Shown: positions 34,588-42,466 of the stretch, piece after piece
How positions within the stretch are numbered: position 1 is the first letter of the stretch
How the letters are laid out: every line of letters starts with the position of its first letter
DNA from: Acidobacteriota bacterium
Lineage (GTDB): Bacteria; Acidobacteriota; UBA6911
Length of the DNA: 42,466 nt
Reading direction: 5' to 3'
NCBI GenBank assembly: GCA_016933615.1
Contig: JAFGAO010000115.1
Coordinates: forward strand, 1-42,466
Program-made: the position numbers and the translations under genes
Notes under the pieces: model-generated
The model's input: the letters and a program-made list of their open reading frames with translations, nothing else
Database searches by the model: none
Told to the model about the DNA's origin: nothing

Positions 34588-35130
34588 TTATTTCAGTTCT
34601 TTCCCGTACTGGTAGCCCCGGTCGAAGGCCTTGAGGTTCATGACTTCGGTGCCCTGCGGGACGGAATCTTTTACCGCTTCCCTGGCGGATTCGTAGCCGA
34701 CCAGGCCGGTAACCGCGGTGAAGAAGCCCACCATGACGATGTTCAGGATCATCTTGCGCCCCAGCTCCTCAGCAATGCGCGTCGCCGGGATCCCGTACAG
34801 CTTCATGCCCGGCTTCAGCCCCGTAGCCTTGACGAGCTCCTCCTCGATGATGACGGTGGCGTCGTCGGTCGTCTCCGGAAGGAACTTGTTGAAGGCCTCC
34901 TGCGACATGGCCATCAGGATCTGCGGCCGCGTCACATAGGGGTACAGAACCTGGTCTTCGGACACGATCAGCTGGGCGCTGCATGCGCTGCCGCGGGCTT
35001 CCGGGCCGAAACTCTGCGTCAGCGTGGCGAACTTGTTGTCGTAAATGCTGGCGGCGCGCCCGAAAATGATTCCGGCAAGTATGACGCCCTGGCCGCCGAA
35101 TCCGCTGAATTTGATCTCGGTCGCGCTCAT
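34588..35130 (-). CDS. korC: 2-oxoacid:ferredoxin oxidoreductase, gamma subunit
   Basis: This 180-residue protein is the POR/KOR gamma domain: IKFSGFGGQGVILAG at the N-terminus, SFGPEARGSACSAQLIVS, and LVKATGLKPGMKLYGIPAT. It is the last gene of the reverse-strand kor operon. ATG 35130 overlaps the beta-subunit stop by four bases (ATGA), so the two are translationally coupled; longer starts are inside the beta gene and are rejected. With alpha, beta and delta subunits it forms the enzyme that oxidises a 2-oxoacid (probably 2-oxoglutarate) with CoA and ferredoxin, or carboxylates succinyl-CoA in the reverse TCA direction. The exact substrate is inferred. Confidence 0.93.
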   Translation of the reverse strand: MSATEIKFSGFGGQGVILAGIIFGRAASIYDNKFATLTQSFGPEARGSACSAQLIVSEDQVLYPYVTRPQILMAMSQEAFNKFLPETTDDATVIIEEELVKATGLKPGMKLYGIPATRIAEELGRKMILNIVMVGFFTAVTGLVGYESAREAVKDSVPQGTEVMNLKAFDRGYQYGKELK

Positions 35131-35978
35131 AGTACTCCTTCGTATGGTTTGTAGGAGGCTCCCAGCCGAGCCGTCATCCTCTCGTTGTACCTTTCGAGAT
35201 AGGTGGGCCTTTCGCGGTCGATGAACTTTCCGCACACGATGCCGCCCTTGAAGTCCAGCCCGACCTCTCGGGTATCCGCGCCGTTGCGGACCGTGCTTTT
35301 TTCCTTGAAAGCCCGCATCATCTCCAGTCCGTCGCCCAGCTTGTTCCTTCTTCCGTAAAGGGTCGGGCAGGGGCTGATGATTTCCACGAAGCTGAATCCC
35401 GATTTCTGGACGGCTTCCTTGATGGACTTGATCAACTGCCGCACGTGGAACGTGGTCCAGCGCGCCACGTAAACGGCGCCGGCCGATTCCGCCAGGTGCG
35501 ACAGATTGAACGGTTCCTCGGTATTCCCATAGGGCGTCGTGGATGCAATTGCCTCGATCGGGGTGGTGGGAGTGACCTGCCCCCCCGTCATGCCGTAGGT
35601 AAAGTTATTGACGCAGATGATCGTCATGTCCGTGTTGCGCCGGGCGGCGTGAATGAAATGATTGCCCCCTATGGAGAAAAGATCTCCGTCTCCGCTGCAC
35701 ACGATCACTTTCAGTTTGGGATTGGCCAGCTTGAGCCCGGTTGCAAAGGGGATCGGGCGTCCGTGCGTGGTATGGAAGCTGTCCAGCTTCAGGTATCCTG
35801 CCATCCGGCCGGTGCAGCCGATCCCCGATACGACGCTGATGAGATCCCTCGGAATATCGCAGGTTTTAATCGCACGCACAAAACAGTTCACCACGGTGCC
35901 CAGCCCGCAGCCGGGACACCAGATATGAGGGATGCGATCCATCCTGAGGTAATCCACAACCGGATTCTTTGGTTCCAC
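35127..35978 (-). CDS. korB: 2-oxoacid:ferredoxin oxidoreductase, beta subunit (TPP-binding)
   Basis: This 283-residue protein binds thiamine diphosphate. The CPGCG motif near residue 21 (HIWCPGCGLGTV), SGIGCTGR and THGRPIPFATGLKLANP are typical of KorB. The TPP motif GDGDLFSIGGNHF with the downstream NN (ICVNNFTYGMTGGQ) is complete. It follows the alpha subunit by 23 bases and overlaps the gamma subunit. The order delta-alpha-beta-gamma is the classic KOR/VOR arrangement. The LAESAGAVYVARWT and ISPCPTLYGRRNK elements resemble 2-oxoglutarate oxidoreductases more than pyruvate ones. Confidence 0.95.
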   Translation of the reverse strand: MEPKNPVVDYLRMDRIPHIWCPGCGLGTVVNCFVRAIKTCDIPRDLISVVSGIGCTGRMAGYLKLDSFHTTHGRPIPFATGLKLANPKLKVIVCSGDGDLFSIGGNHFIHAARRNTDMTIICVNNFTYGMTGGQVTPTTPIEAIASTTPYGNTEEPFNLSHLAESAGAVYVARWTTFHVRQLIKSIKEAVQKSGFSFVEIISPCPTLYGRRNKLGDGLEMMRAFKEKSTVRNGADTREVGLDFKGGIVCGKFIDRERPTYLERYNERMTARLGASYKPYEGVL

Positions 35979-36001
35979 GCTTTTTTCTCCTTATTCCGCT
36001 T

Positions 36002-37159
36002 CTACTGGACGGCTTCCTTTATTTTGCGGTATATCACCTCGGGATCGTGCACGGTCCCGCCCCCATGGGGCACCAGGAGCGACCGGGTTCTGCCTTGCAC
36101 GACGCGCTCGAGCTCCAGGTACATCTGGCCGTAGTTGAGTTCCGGCATGACAAAAGCCTTTCCCTGGTCGGCCAGCCGGCGGATCCGGTTTTCGGGGAAG
36201 GGCCAGGCGGTGACGAGGCGCATATGCCCCACCTTGATTCCTTCCGCTTGAGCCATTGAAATGGCTTTGAGGGCGACTCTGGATGTTATCCCGTAGGAAA
36301 CGACCACCACGTCCGCATCCTCGATTTCCGCCTCCCGCAGGCGGACAATGGCATCGGCGTTCTCCCTTATCTTGTTCACGATCCGGTGCACGCATTTCTC
36401 CTGGGCCTCCGCGTTCATCACCGGGTAGCCCCTTTCATCGTGGGTCAAACCGGTCATATGGAAATAATGGCCGTCGCCCGCCTTCACCATCGGGGGAACC
36501 CAGTTCCCGTTGGTTTCGTAGGGCAGGTATTCCCCGGGCTTGGCGCCGGTGAACCGGCGCTCCGCGATCTCGATCGCATCGGCTTCGGGAATAACGACCT
36601 TTTCCGTCATGTGCCCGACGCATTCGTCGAGCATCAGCATCACGGGCACGCGGTAAATCTCCGCCATATTGAAGGCCTCGATCGTGAGGTCGAAGCATTC
36701 CTGAGGGGAATTGGGGCAGAAAGCGATGACTTCGTAATCCCCGTGGCTGCCCCACCGAGCCTGCATCATATCCGCCTGGCCCGGCAGCGTGGGCAGGCCG
36801 GTGGAAGGCCCCCCGCGCTGCACGTTCACAAAAACACAGGGCGTTTCCAACATCGCGGCCAGCCCGATATGCTCCATCATGAGGGAAAATCCGGGCCCCG
36901 AAGTGACGGTCATGGCTTTCGCCCCCGCCCAGACCGCGCCCTGAATCGCGATGGAGGAGGCGATCTCGTCCTCCATCTGAATGAACATGCCCCCGACCGC
37001 CGGAAACCGGGCGGCGATTCTTTCCACGACTTCCGTCGACGGCGTGATGGGGTATCCCGCCACGAACCGGCACCCGGCGGCAAGGGCACCCTCGCAACAT
37101 GCGTGGTCCCCGTCCAGGAAGTGGGCTCCCGTCATGACTCCCTTGGGATCGGCTTTCAA
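36002..37159 (-). CDS. korA: 2-oxoacid:ferredoxin oxidoreductase, alpha subunit
   Basis: This is a protein of about 385 residues. The N-terminal half has GNHA-like DGDHACCEGALAAGCRFVAGYPITPSTEV, QMEDEIASSIAIQGAVWAGAKAMTVTSGPGFSLMMEHIG and NVQRGGPSTGLPTLPGQADMMQ. The C-terminal half carries VVVSYGITSRVALKAI, and TAWPFPENRIRRL. The start is TTG 37159, which has AAAGGAGG five bases upstream; an in-frame TTG at 37174 overlaps that ribosome site and is less likely. It follows the ferredoxin-like subunit by 11 bases and precedes korB. Confidence 0.95.
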   Translation of the reverse strand: MKADPKGVMTGAHFLDGDHACCEGALAAGCRFVAGYPITPSTEVVERIAARFPAVGGMFIQMEDEIASSIAIQGAVWAGAKAMTVTSGPGFSLMMEHIGLAAMLETPCVFVNVQRGGPSTGLPTLPGQADMMQARWGSHGDYEVIAFCPNSPQECFDLTIEAFNMAEIYRVPVMLMLDECVGHMTEKVVIPEADAIEIAERRFTGAKPGEYLPYETNGNWVPPMVKAGDGHYFHMTGLTHDERGYPVMNAEAQEKCVHRIVNKIRENADAIVRLREAEIEDADVVVVSYGITSRVALKAISMAQAEGIKVGHMRLVTAWPFPENRIRRLADQGKAFVMPELNYGQMYLELERVVQGRTRSLLVPHGGGTVHDPEVIYRKIKEAVQ

Positions 37160-37170
37160 TGAGCCTCCTT

Positions 37171-37419
37171 TCAAGCAACCGCTTTCATCAAAATTCCAAA
37201 AATGGCGAAATCAGGGCAGTAAATTCCGCACAGGTCGCATCCCGTGCAGTTCTCGGGTCTCGCCGCGGCGGGCGGATGATAGCCCTTGGAGTTGAACGTG
37301 TTCGAAAATTCCAGAACATTGGTGGGGCAGAACTCAATGCAGAACCCGCACCCCTTGCACAACTCCGAATTGATGAAAACTTTTCCCCGAGGTTCTTTGG
37401 ATTTCTTGGATTCGGCCAT
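37171..37419 (-). CDS. korD: 2-oxoacid:ferredoxin oxidoreductase, delta (ferredoxin) subunit
   Basis: This 82-residue dicluster ferredoxin-like subunit has C-x2-C-x2-C-x3-CP (CKGCGFCIEFCP) and a second C-x2-C-x2-C-x3-CP (CTGCDLCGIYCP), holding two [4Fe-4S] clusters that pass electrons from the TPP site to soluble ferredoxin. ATG 37419 is chosen because GGGAGG lies seven bases upstream; the longer frame to 37569 has no site. It is the first gene of the kor operon. Confidence 0.94.
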   Translation of the reverse strand: MAESKKSKEPRGKVFINSELCKGCGFCIEFCPTNVLEFSNTFNSKGYHPPAAARPENCTGCDLCGIYCPDFAIFGILMKAVA

Positions 37420-38281
37420 TCCGATTCCTCCCCGTAATATTGCACCATAATCTACGCTTACATTACTGGGAGCCGCAACACATATATTCCCGAAAAATGA
37501 AGAAATATTTCCGTTTGCGTTCGCGCCGTTCCGCCTGCGGGGCAAGCTCCATATACAATATTGCATCAAGCGGATTCCGCTATTTCCGCACCACGCGTTC
37601 CCGGAGGAAAAAGGCGCGGACGGTCGTCAATGCAGGCCGGATGCCGACCGCGCGCAATCCCATTGGCTTAAGGACCGAAGCGGTCCCTCCGGCCTCGCTC
37701 CGAAGATGCATTTCGGCCGTTGCCGGCTAAAACTTGAAACAAACGCCTTTTTATTAGTTTGACTTATAAAACGATAAGGTTTCAGCCTGCGGGACCGGAG
37801 ATCTTCCTGAATGCAGTCCGTTTGTGGAGCGGTGGCGGGCGGATACTGCCCGATTCGGGGACCGGCGATCAAGGGCGTCCCACCTTTTGCTGAGCGCATG
37901 ATCCCCGTTTTCGGGTTCAAACGCCAAGCGCCGGATGGTATCCGCGGCGGGCAAGGACGACCCTTGAATTCCCAACATTACCGGGGTCGCCTCCTGCCCG
38001 GACACAATCCCGAAGATGTTCGAATCGCGGAATCATCCCCGCCACGGTTCCCTATTAAGCCCGAAATCAACCGGCGATACAATGCAGGGAAACACCCAAA
38101 CGCCGTTAGGCGGTTACACGCAGGGTTTTATTGGTAGAAATACCCAAATCAATGCACGTTGCGCACCGCACGTTAAACGTTTCACGTCAAAAGCAAACTG
38201 CCCCGTTGCACGTGCTACGGAGTCACAGATTGTTCAATCCGGCCTCCGGCCTCCGGCCGGGCCGGCTTCTTACTTCTGCGT
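37420..38281. other. Long intergenic region upstream of korD
   Basis: About 860 bases between the kor operon and the molybdoenzyme operon contain no gene I can support; several open frames here have no ribosome site or recognisable content. Seen in it are a hairpin GGACCG-AAG-CGGTCC (37672-37686), ACGTTAAACGTTTCACGTC-type strings (38157-38200) like those at other intergenic sites, and a GC-rich block (38239-38266) just past the stop of the molybdoenzyme gene. The kor promoter should lie near its left end, and the terminator of the molybdoenzyme operon near its right end. Confidence 0.45.
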
Positions 38282-40693
38282 TTATATTTTCCCAAGCGCC
38301 CTCAGGACCCTCTCCGGGGTTGCGGGATGGTGGAGGACCCATTTTCCCGTCGCATTGTATATCGCCGAAGTCGCGATGCCGGCCATGGCCGCGCCGATAT
38401 TTTCCGCAATCCCGTAAGCCCCGAAGGCGGCATAACCGAGGTGGCTTTCGTTGATCAGGCACGTGGAGGAGGGGTAGTCGTTCATGGTGCCGATGCGGTA
38501 GTCGATCATGTCGTAGTTCAGGGCGACCCCGGTCGAGGGGCACCACGCATGCTCTTCGGTCAGGCTCCGGCCCAGCCCCATGACCGCGCCGCCGTACTGC
38601 TGCGCCGCGGCCCCCCGGGGATTGAACAGATGCCCGACGTCGTTGACGACGACGATGTTCTTCACATCGACGACGCCGGTTTCCGTGTCCACTTCGACCT
38701 CGATGAAATGCGCCTGCCGGCCCATGACGTACAGCGTGGGATCGGGTTTGCCGTCCGCGGTCAGCGAATCGACTCTGCCCACAACCGGGTGCGTGATTGC
38801 GGGATCCGCATCCCAGAAGATATCCGCCACTTCGCGGACGCTTTTCCTGCTGGCCGGATTCGCCTTCTCAAAAACATAGCTGTCCCTGATATCGAGATCC
38901 CCGGGTTTGCAGCCGGGGAATGCCGCGGGCCCCGGGTTGTAAAAAAAGTGGCTGGAGTTGTAGGCCGGGGTCGGTTTCACGGCATATTCCAGAAGTTTCT
39001 TTTTCAGTTCCCTGGCGGCCAGCGCCAGCTGCGTATTAATGTAGGCGGTTGAAAAGGAGCCGCCCGGCTGCCACATGTAGAAGCTGCTGTTGTCCGAACG
39101 CCGCTCGAGCACCACGGTGTCCTCATATCTCAGGCCGAGCTCGGAAGCCACGACGTGGCGCGCCCCCGATTCGGTGTCCGACCCTATGTCGCTGCGCACG
39201 CCGACGATGGCGACGATGCCGTTTCGCAGCATCAGGCAGGCGAAGGACATTGCGGGCTCGGGCGCCTGCCAGGTCCACTCGTTGATCGACATGAATCCCA
39301 TGCCGTGCATCTTCCCGTTGGCAAGCCTCCGCGCTGCGGGCGGATGCCGTTTCCCGTCCCAGCCGATGGCAGCCTTGCCTTTTTCCACAACCTCCTTGAG
39401 GCTCCACCTTCTGGGGAAACCGTTTTCCTGCTGGTAGCGCGTGATCCAGTCCCAGTCGCGCCCCCGGCAGCCGTCGTTGCGCAGCGCGACTTCGACCGGA
39501 TCCAGCCCGAACTCGGCCGCGACTTTGTCGAACATGACGTTGTGCGGGATGCAGCTGTGGGAACCGTGCCGGATGCAGATCAGGTGCCCCCTGTTGATCA
39601 GGCCCCATTCGTTTGTGCCGCGGATGTTGGAAATTTTTGTGCACTCGTAGGTTTTTTCAACGGCCGCGTTTCGCGGGCCCACCACGTGCCAGTCGTAGGC
39701 CGTAATGGTTCCGTCCTTCCTGGCGCCTACTTTGCAGGTGTAGGTTCCGGCCTCGTCCCCCAGGGTGTAGTGATTGCTTTCGTCGTACAGAAGCTTCACC
39801 GGCCTGCCGCTGGCCCGCCGCGCCAGTATGACCGCGAGGCGCGTGAAGCACGACGAGTATCCGAGCCAGGAAAACCCGCCGAACATCGCCCCCTGAAAGG
39901 GCATCGTGACCGTTATCTTGGACCACTCGGCCAGGGGCCGGAGCGGCACATCTCTCGCTTCGGACGGCCGCACCAGGAACCATTGCGGGATATCCTGGTG
40001 ATGGGCCCAAATGTCGAGAAAATCGCCCCGCCACTGGGCGACGCAGACCGCCGGCTCCACGCCGGCGGGAGAGGTCATTTCGCGGGTTATTTTGTATTCG
40101 ATGACCGTATCCGCTTCGGCGAAGCCCTTTTCGACATCCCCGATTTCCTGCTCTTCGGCCAGCACCGTGTTCGGCTCCCTGGCGCTTTCCTTCACGCGGT
40201 TGACATCCGCCATGACCTTGACGGCGTCCGGCTTCACGGACTCCTCCATATCCAGGATGAACGGGCTCTCCTCCCAATCAATTTCTATCAGCCTCAGGGC
40301 CCGGTCGCAGATCTCCTCGCTGTCGGCGACCACGGCGGCGCCCATAGGGTGATTGTAAAAATCGCCGGTCCCCGGGAGCGTCAGAAGGTCGTAGCTGCCG
40401 GAGATTTCGTACCATGCCCCAGTCCCGTGGTCGTGGGCAATATCCGGATCCGAATATTTCAGCACGTCTCTCACGCCCGGCAGCGCTTCCGCTCTGCCCG
40501 TATCCATGCGGACGATTTTTGCATGGGCGTACGGAGAAGTCAGAATCTTCGCGTACAGCATGCCGGGCAGCGCGATATCCCGGGTATAAACGGCTTTTCC
40601 GCTCGCCTTTTCATAGGCATCCTGCCGGCGAATCGCCTTCTGCGACTCTTTGTACTCCTGCGGCGCCCTCCAGGTCCACGGGCGATAATCCAT
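38282..40693 (-). CDS. Xanthine dehydrogenase-family molybdopterin-binding subunit
   Basis: This is an 803-residue large subunit of the xanthine dehydrogenase / aldehyde oxidase / CO dehydrogenase-type family. The small N-terminal domain has KASGKAVYTRDIALPGMLYAKIL. The molybdenum-cofactor domains include QGAMFGGFSW (in place of the usual GGGFGGK), MFDKVAAEFGLDPVEVALRN and GAYGIAENIGAAM, whose E is at the place of the catalytic glutamate. AAAGGAA lies five bases before the ATG. The iron-sulfur and FAD-binding (CoxM-like) subunits normally encoded beside it are not in the window. It is downstream of an FAD-dependent oxidoreductase gene by 24 bases. Its substrate is unknown; hydroxylation of an N-heterocycle or aldehyde is the family norm. 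Confidence 0.92.
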   Translation of the reverse strand: MDYRPWTWRAPQEYKESQKAIRRQDAYEKASGKAVYTRDIALPGMLYAKILTSPYAHAKIVRMDTGRAEALPGVRDVLKYSDPDIAHDHGTGAWYEISGSYDLLTLPGTGDFYNHPMGAAVVADSEEICDRALRLIEIDWEESPFILDMEESVKPDAVKVMADVNRVKESAREPNTVLAEEQEIGDVEKGFAEADTVIEYKITREMTSPAGVEPAVCVAQWRGDFLDIWAHHQDIPQWFLVRPSEARDVPLRPLAEWSKITVTMPFQGAMFGGFSWLGYSSCFTRLAVILARRASGRPVKLLYDESNHYTLGDEAGTYTCKVGARKDGTITAYDWHVVGPRNAAVEKTYECTKISNIRGTNEWGLINRGHLICIRHGSHSCIPHNVMFDKVAAEFGLDPVEVALRNDGCRGRDWDWITRYQQENGFPRRWSLKEVVEKGKAAIGWDGKRHPPAARRLANGKMHGMGFMSINEWTWQAPEPAMSFACLMLRNGIVAIVGVRSDIGSDTESGARHVVASELGLRYEDTVVLERRSDNSSFYMWQPGGSFSTAYINTQLALAARELKKKLLEYAVKPTPAYNSSHFFYNPGPAAFPGCKPGDLDIRDSYVFEKANPASRKSVREVADIFWDADPAITHPVVGRVDSLTADGKPDPTLYVMGRQAHFIEVEVDTETGVVDVKNIVVVNDVGHLFNPRGAAAQQYGGAVMGLGRSLTEEHAWCPSTGVALNYDMIDYRIGTMNDYPSSTCLINESHLGYAAFGAYGIAENIGAAMAGIATSAIYNATGKWVLHHPATPERVLRALGKI

Positions 40694-40717
40694 AAAAATT
40701 CCTTTCCAAATATCAGG

Positions 40718-42154
40718 TCAGTGTGTTCCGTACAGAATGACGCCCTGTTTCTCAAGGATTTCCTGCAGTTCGGTTACGCCCTCTTCAAGTTGCCTCGGGG
40801 TGATCCCTTTCAGGGCGGAAAGGGCCGCCGCCGCGCCGGCCGCCTGCCCGGTCACCATCGTGATCTGCAGGAAGCGGGCGTAGGAATCCCGGTCCGTCGA
40901 GATCGCCTTCCCGCCTACCAGGAGATTGTCGACGACCTTCGGGACGAGGCATCTGTAGGGAATATCATACGACCCTCCATCCTTCGGATAGACGATCCCT
41001 TCGAGATCCAGCGTATCCGTCGTCGCGATGTGCTTGGCGCCGGACGAAAACGAGCTCTTGCCGATCACGTCCTTGAACTTCCTGGCCTCCGCCACGTCTT
41101 TCTTGGTGAGCACGTAATCGCCCACGATCCTCCGGCTCTCCCGTATCCTGAGTTCCGGGCACACCCTGGACAGGTAGGAATTCTCGAATCCCGGCATGTA
41201 CTTCTTGATGAATTTCAGGGCCATGGTCACCTGTTTCCGGCACTCGATCTCGCAATAGGTCAGGTCCCGGACGTCGGTGGGATCGACGTTCCCGACCTGG
41301 GAGGAGTGCTGGAAGTGGGCCTGGAACCTGCCGTTGTCCCGGGGCATGATGAAAAAGCCCACGCCGCTGTATGGGTGCCACTCGCCCGCGGCCAGAGCCT
41401 TGTCCCTCAGGGAGTAATACCCCATGAAGTTGCTGATCTCGGTGATATCCTTCACCTTGCTGATTCGCTCCGCGACCTGCTTCGGAGTCCAGTCGAGGTA
41501 TGGATGCGTCAGGGGATTGAATTCATATTCGGCATTGTCCCGGACATAGTCGAGAACTGCATCCCAGTCCACGCCGTCGACGGTGAAGGAGATCGTGTGC
41601 GGTTCCAGATCTTCCTTCGGCGGCTGTTCGTAAGGCGCTCCCGCCATGGCGGAAACATGCCCCTCGCCCGTACAGTCGATGACCACCTTGCCGAGAACCG
41701 CCTGGCGGCCGGATGGATTTTCCACAATCACCCCTTGTACCGCACCGCCTTCTTTCAATACGTCGACCACGAGCGAATGCAGCTGCAGGTGCACCCCGTT
41801 TTCTTCCATCATTTCGAATATCATCAGCCCCCAGTAATCCGGGTCGACCAGCGAAAAGCTGTATCCGACGCGAAAGTCGGGCGTCGTGTGCGGAACGGCC
41901 AGACCCTGCTCGAGCAGCCTTTTGTGAGTTTCCTCCATGATGCCGCCGATAATCTGCTCTTTACGCGGATTGAACATGTAGGCGTAGGCGAAACCCGGCG
42001 GGCCCGATACATTCAACTGCCCGCCGAGCGTTCCAAGACGTTCAATCAGGATCGTATTCGCGCCGGCGCGGGCCGAAGCAATCGCGGCGGCAACACCGGA
42101 TGTTCCGCCCCCGGCAACTACAACATCATATTCACCGTAAATTTCCATCTTCAT
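40718..42154 (-). CDS. FAD-dependent oxidoreductase
   Basis: This 478-residue flavoprotein is of the FAD_oxidored (PF12831-like) family. The Rossmann motif is VVVAGGGTSGVAAAIASARAG at the N-terminus, followed by the acidic end ILIERLGTLGGQL. Mid-protein VVIDCTGEGHVSAMAGA and C-terminal DNLLVGGKAISTDRDSYARF, with ITMVTGQAAGAAAALSA, complete the FAD fold. AGGAAG sits just before the first ATG and is better spaced for the next ATG (42148), so the true start may be two codons later. It is the first gene of a two-gene operon with the molybdoenzyme subunit and may hand electrons to or from it. Its substrate is unknown. The family includes dehydrogenases and hydrolytic-type thioredoxin-disulfide relatives. 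Confidence 0.92.
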   Translation of the reverse strand: MKMEIYGEYDVVVAGGGTSGVAAAIASARAGANTILIERLGTLGGQLNVSGPPGFAYAYMFNPRKEQIIGGIMEETHKRLLEQGLAVPHTTPDFRVGYSFSLVDPDYWGLMIFEMMEENGVHLQLHSLVVDVLKEGGAVQGVIVENPSGRQAVLGKVVIDCTGEGHVSAMAGAPYEQPPKEDLEPHTISFTVDGVDWDAVLDYVRDNAEYEFNPLTHPYLDWTPKQVAERISKVKDITEISNFMGYYSLRDKALAAGEWHPYSGVGFFIMPRDNGRFQAHFQHSSQVGNVDPTDVRDLTYCEIECRKQVTMALKFIKKYMPGFENSYLSRVCPELRIRESRRIVGDYVLTKKDVAEARKFKDVIGKSSFSSGAKHIATTDTLDLEGIVYPKDGGSYDIPYRCLVPKVVDNLLVGGKAISTDRDSYARFLQITMVTGQAAGAAAALSALKGITPRQLEEGVTELQEILEKQGVILYGTH

Positions 42155-42202
42155 TCTTCCTATCCATTAAAGCCCACTTAGAATGCGGGCTGCCTGGGGT
42201 CA

Positions 42203-42466
42203 CAGGGCGAACACAAGGTTCGCCCCACAAATCTTCTGATCGCCCGCAGGGCGAACACAAGGTTCGCCCCACAAATCTTCTGATCGCCCGCAGGGCGAAC
42301 ACAAGGTTCGCCCCTACAACATCCTTTTCCATTTTTTTAACTGCCTGTAGTCGACCTCCGGCCACGGATCGGCAGAGGACGAACACAAGGTTCGCCCCTA
42401 CAACATCCTTTTCCGTTTTTTAACTGCCTGTAGTCGACCCCGGCCACGGATCGGCACAGGGCGAAC
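42203..42466. repeat. Tandem palindromic repeats at the right edge
   Basis: Two copies of a 44-base unit start at 42203 and 42247 (CAGGGCGAACACAAGGTTCG, then CCCCACAAATCTTCTGATCG, then CCCG). A third copy then passes into a longer unit of about 83 bases (starting near 42296 and 42380) that contains CTGCCTGTAGTCGAC. Each unit carries the palindrome GCGAACACAAGGTTCGC. The array continues past the window end. It lies upstream of the FAD oxidoreductase gene, so it could influence its promoter region. Confidence 0.9.

Noticed and set aside
37440-38137. Open frames in the kor upstream region
   Set aside because: No ribosome sites or recognisable content; they overlap intergenic repeats and hairpins.
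39155-42181. 1008-residue plus-strand open frame
   Set aside because: Antisense to the molybdoenzyme and FAD genes; its sequence is proline/arginine-rich with no domain.
42203-42466. CRISPR array
   Set aside because: Units are nearly identical along their whole length with no unique spacers, and unit lengths differ; no cas gene is present.
1-42466. tRNA or rRNA genes
   Set aside because: I looked in the intergenic stretches and saw no cloverleaf or conserved rRNA segments, though I could not run a covariance search.

Overview
GC-rich, gene-dense bacterial DNA. The gene content (2-oxoacid:ferredoxin oxidoreductase, small ferredoxin, xanthine-dehydrogenase-type molybdoenzyme, two exported selenoproteins, many ferredoxin/thiol-type proteins) suggests an anaerobic bacterium, most likely a Desulfobacterota (deltaproteobacterial) lineage. 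That placement is inference from gene content only; no rRNA, tRNA or other phylogenetic marker was seen.

Layout. 1-2.5 kb: a dicluster ferredoxin with terminator, an orphan zinc-finger (ZAS-like) mini-protein, and a reverse-strand pair consisting of an exported precursor with a cysteine-rich hydrophobic C-terminus plus a small membrane protein. This pair looks like a halocin-C8-type peptide and a possible immunity partner. 2.6-8.1 kb: housekeeping genes: comM/yifB AAA ATPase, a SAM methyltransferase, a stand-alone ATP-PPase half of GMP synthetase, and a long-form hflX. 8.4-12 kb: two convergent paralogous genes, each interrupted by an in-frame TGA at a U-x-x-C motif. I read both as selenocysteine-containing members of the UGSC family with N-terminal signal peptides. 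They are separated by a strong terminator and copies of a palindromic repeat.

12.2-19.7 kb: an ECF sigma factor, a zinc-finger/FecR/long-C-terminal-domain membrane protein, then a four-gene ABC export locus (two ATPases, two permeases), one permease carrying a discoidin-like insertion. 19.8-21.9 kb: phosphate acetyltransferase. 22.1-23.9 kb: a ParA-type ATPase fused to a glycogen-binding (CBM48/AMPK-like) domain and a partner gene of unknown function. 24-28.4 kb: a decayed DUF4143 ATPase remnant, an MFS transporter, a GT2-GtrA glycosyltransferase and a thioredoxin-fold/HEAT protein. 28.6-34.5 kb: an AddAB-like nuclease/helicase-nuclease pair with overlapping stop and start.

34.6-37.4 kb: a reverse-strand korDABC operon. 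38.3-42.2 kb: a reverse-strand operon of an FAD-dependent oxidoreductase and a molybdopterin-binding xanthine-dehydrogenase-family subunit. The right edge runs into tandem palindromic repeats, which are also found between the two selenoprotein genes.

The most notable features are the exported selenoprotein pair and the halocin-like precursor, followed by the ParA-CBM48 fusion and the discoidin insertion in an ABC permease. In several genes the start was moved from the first possible codon because a clear Shine-Dalgarno sequence points to an internal start; these cases are stated in each entry.
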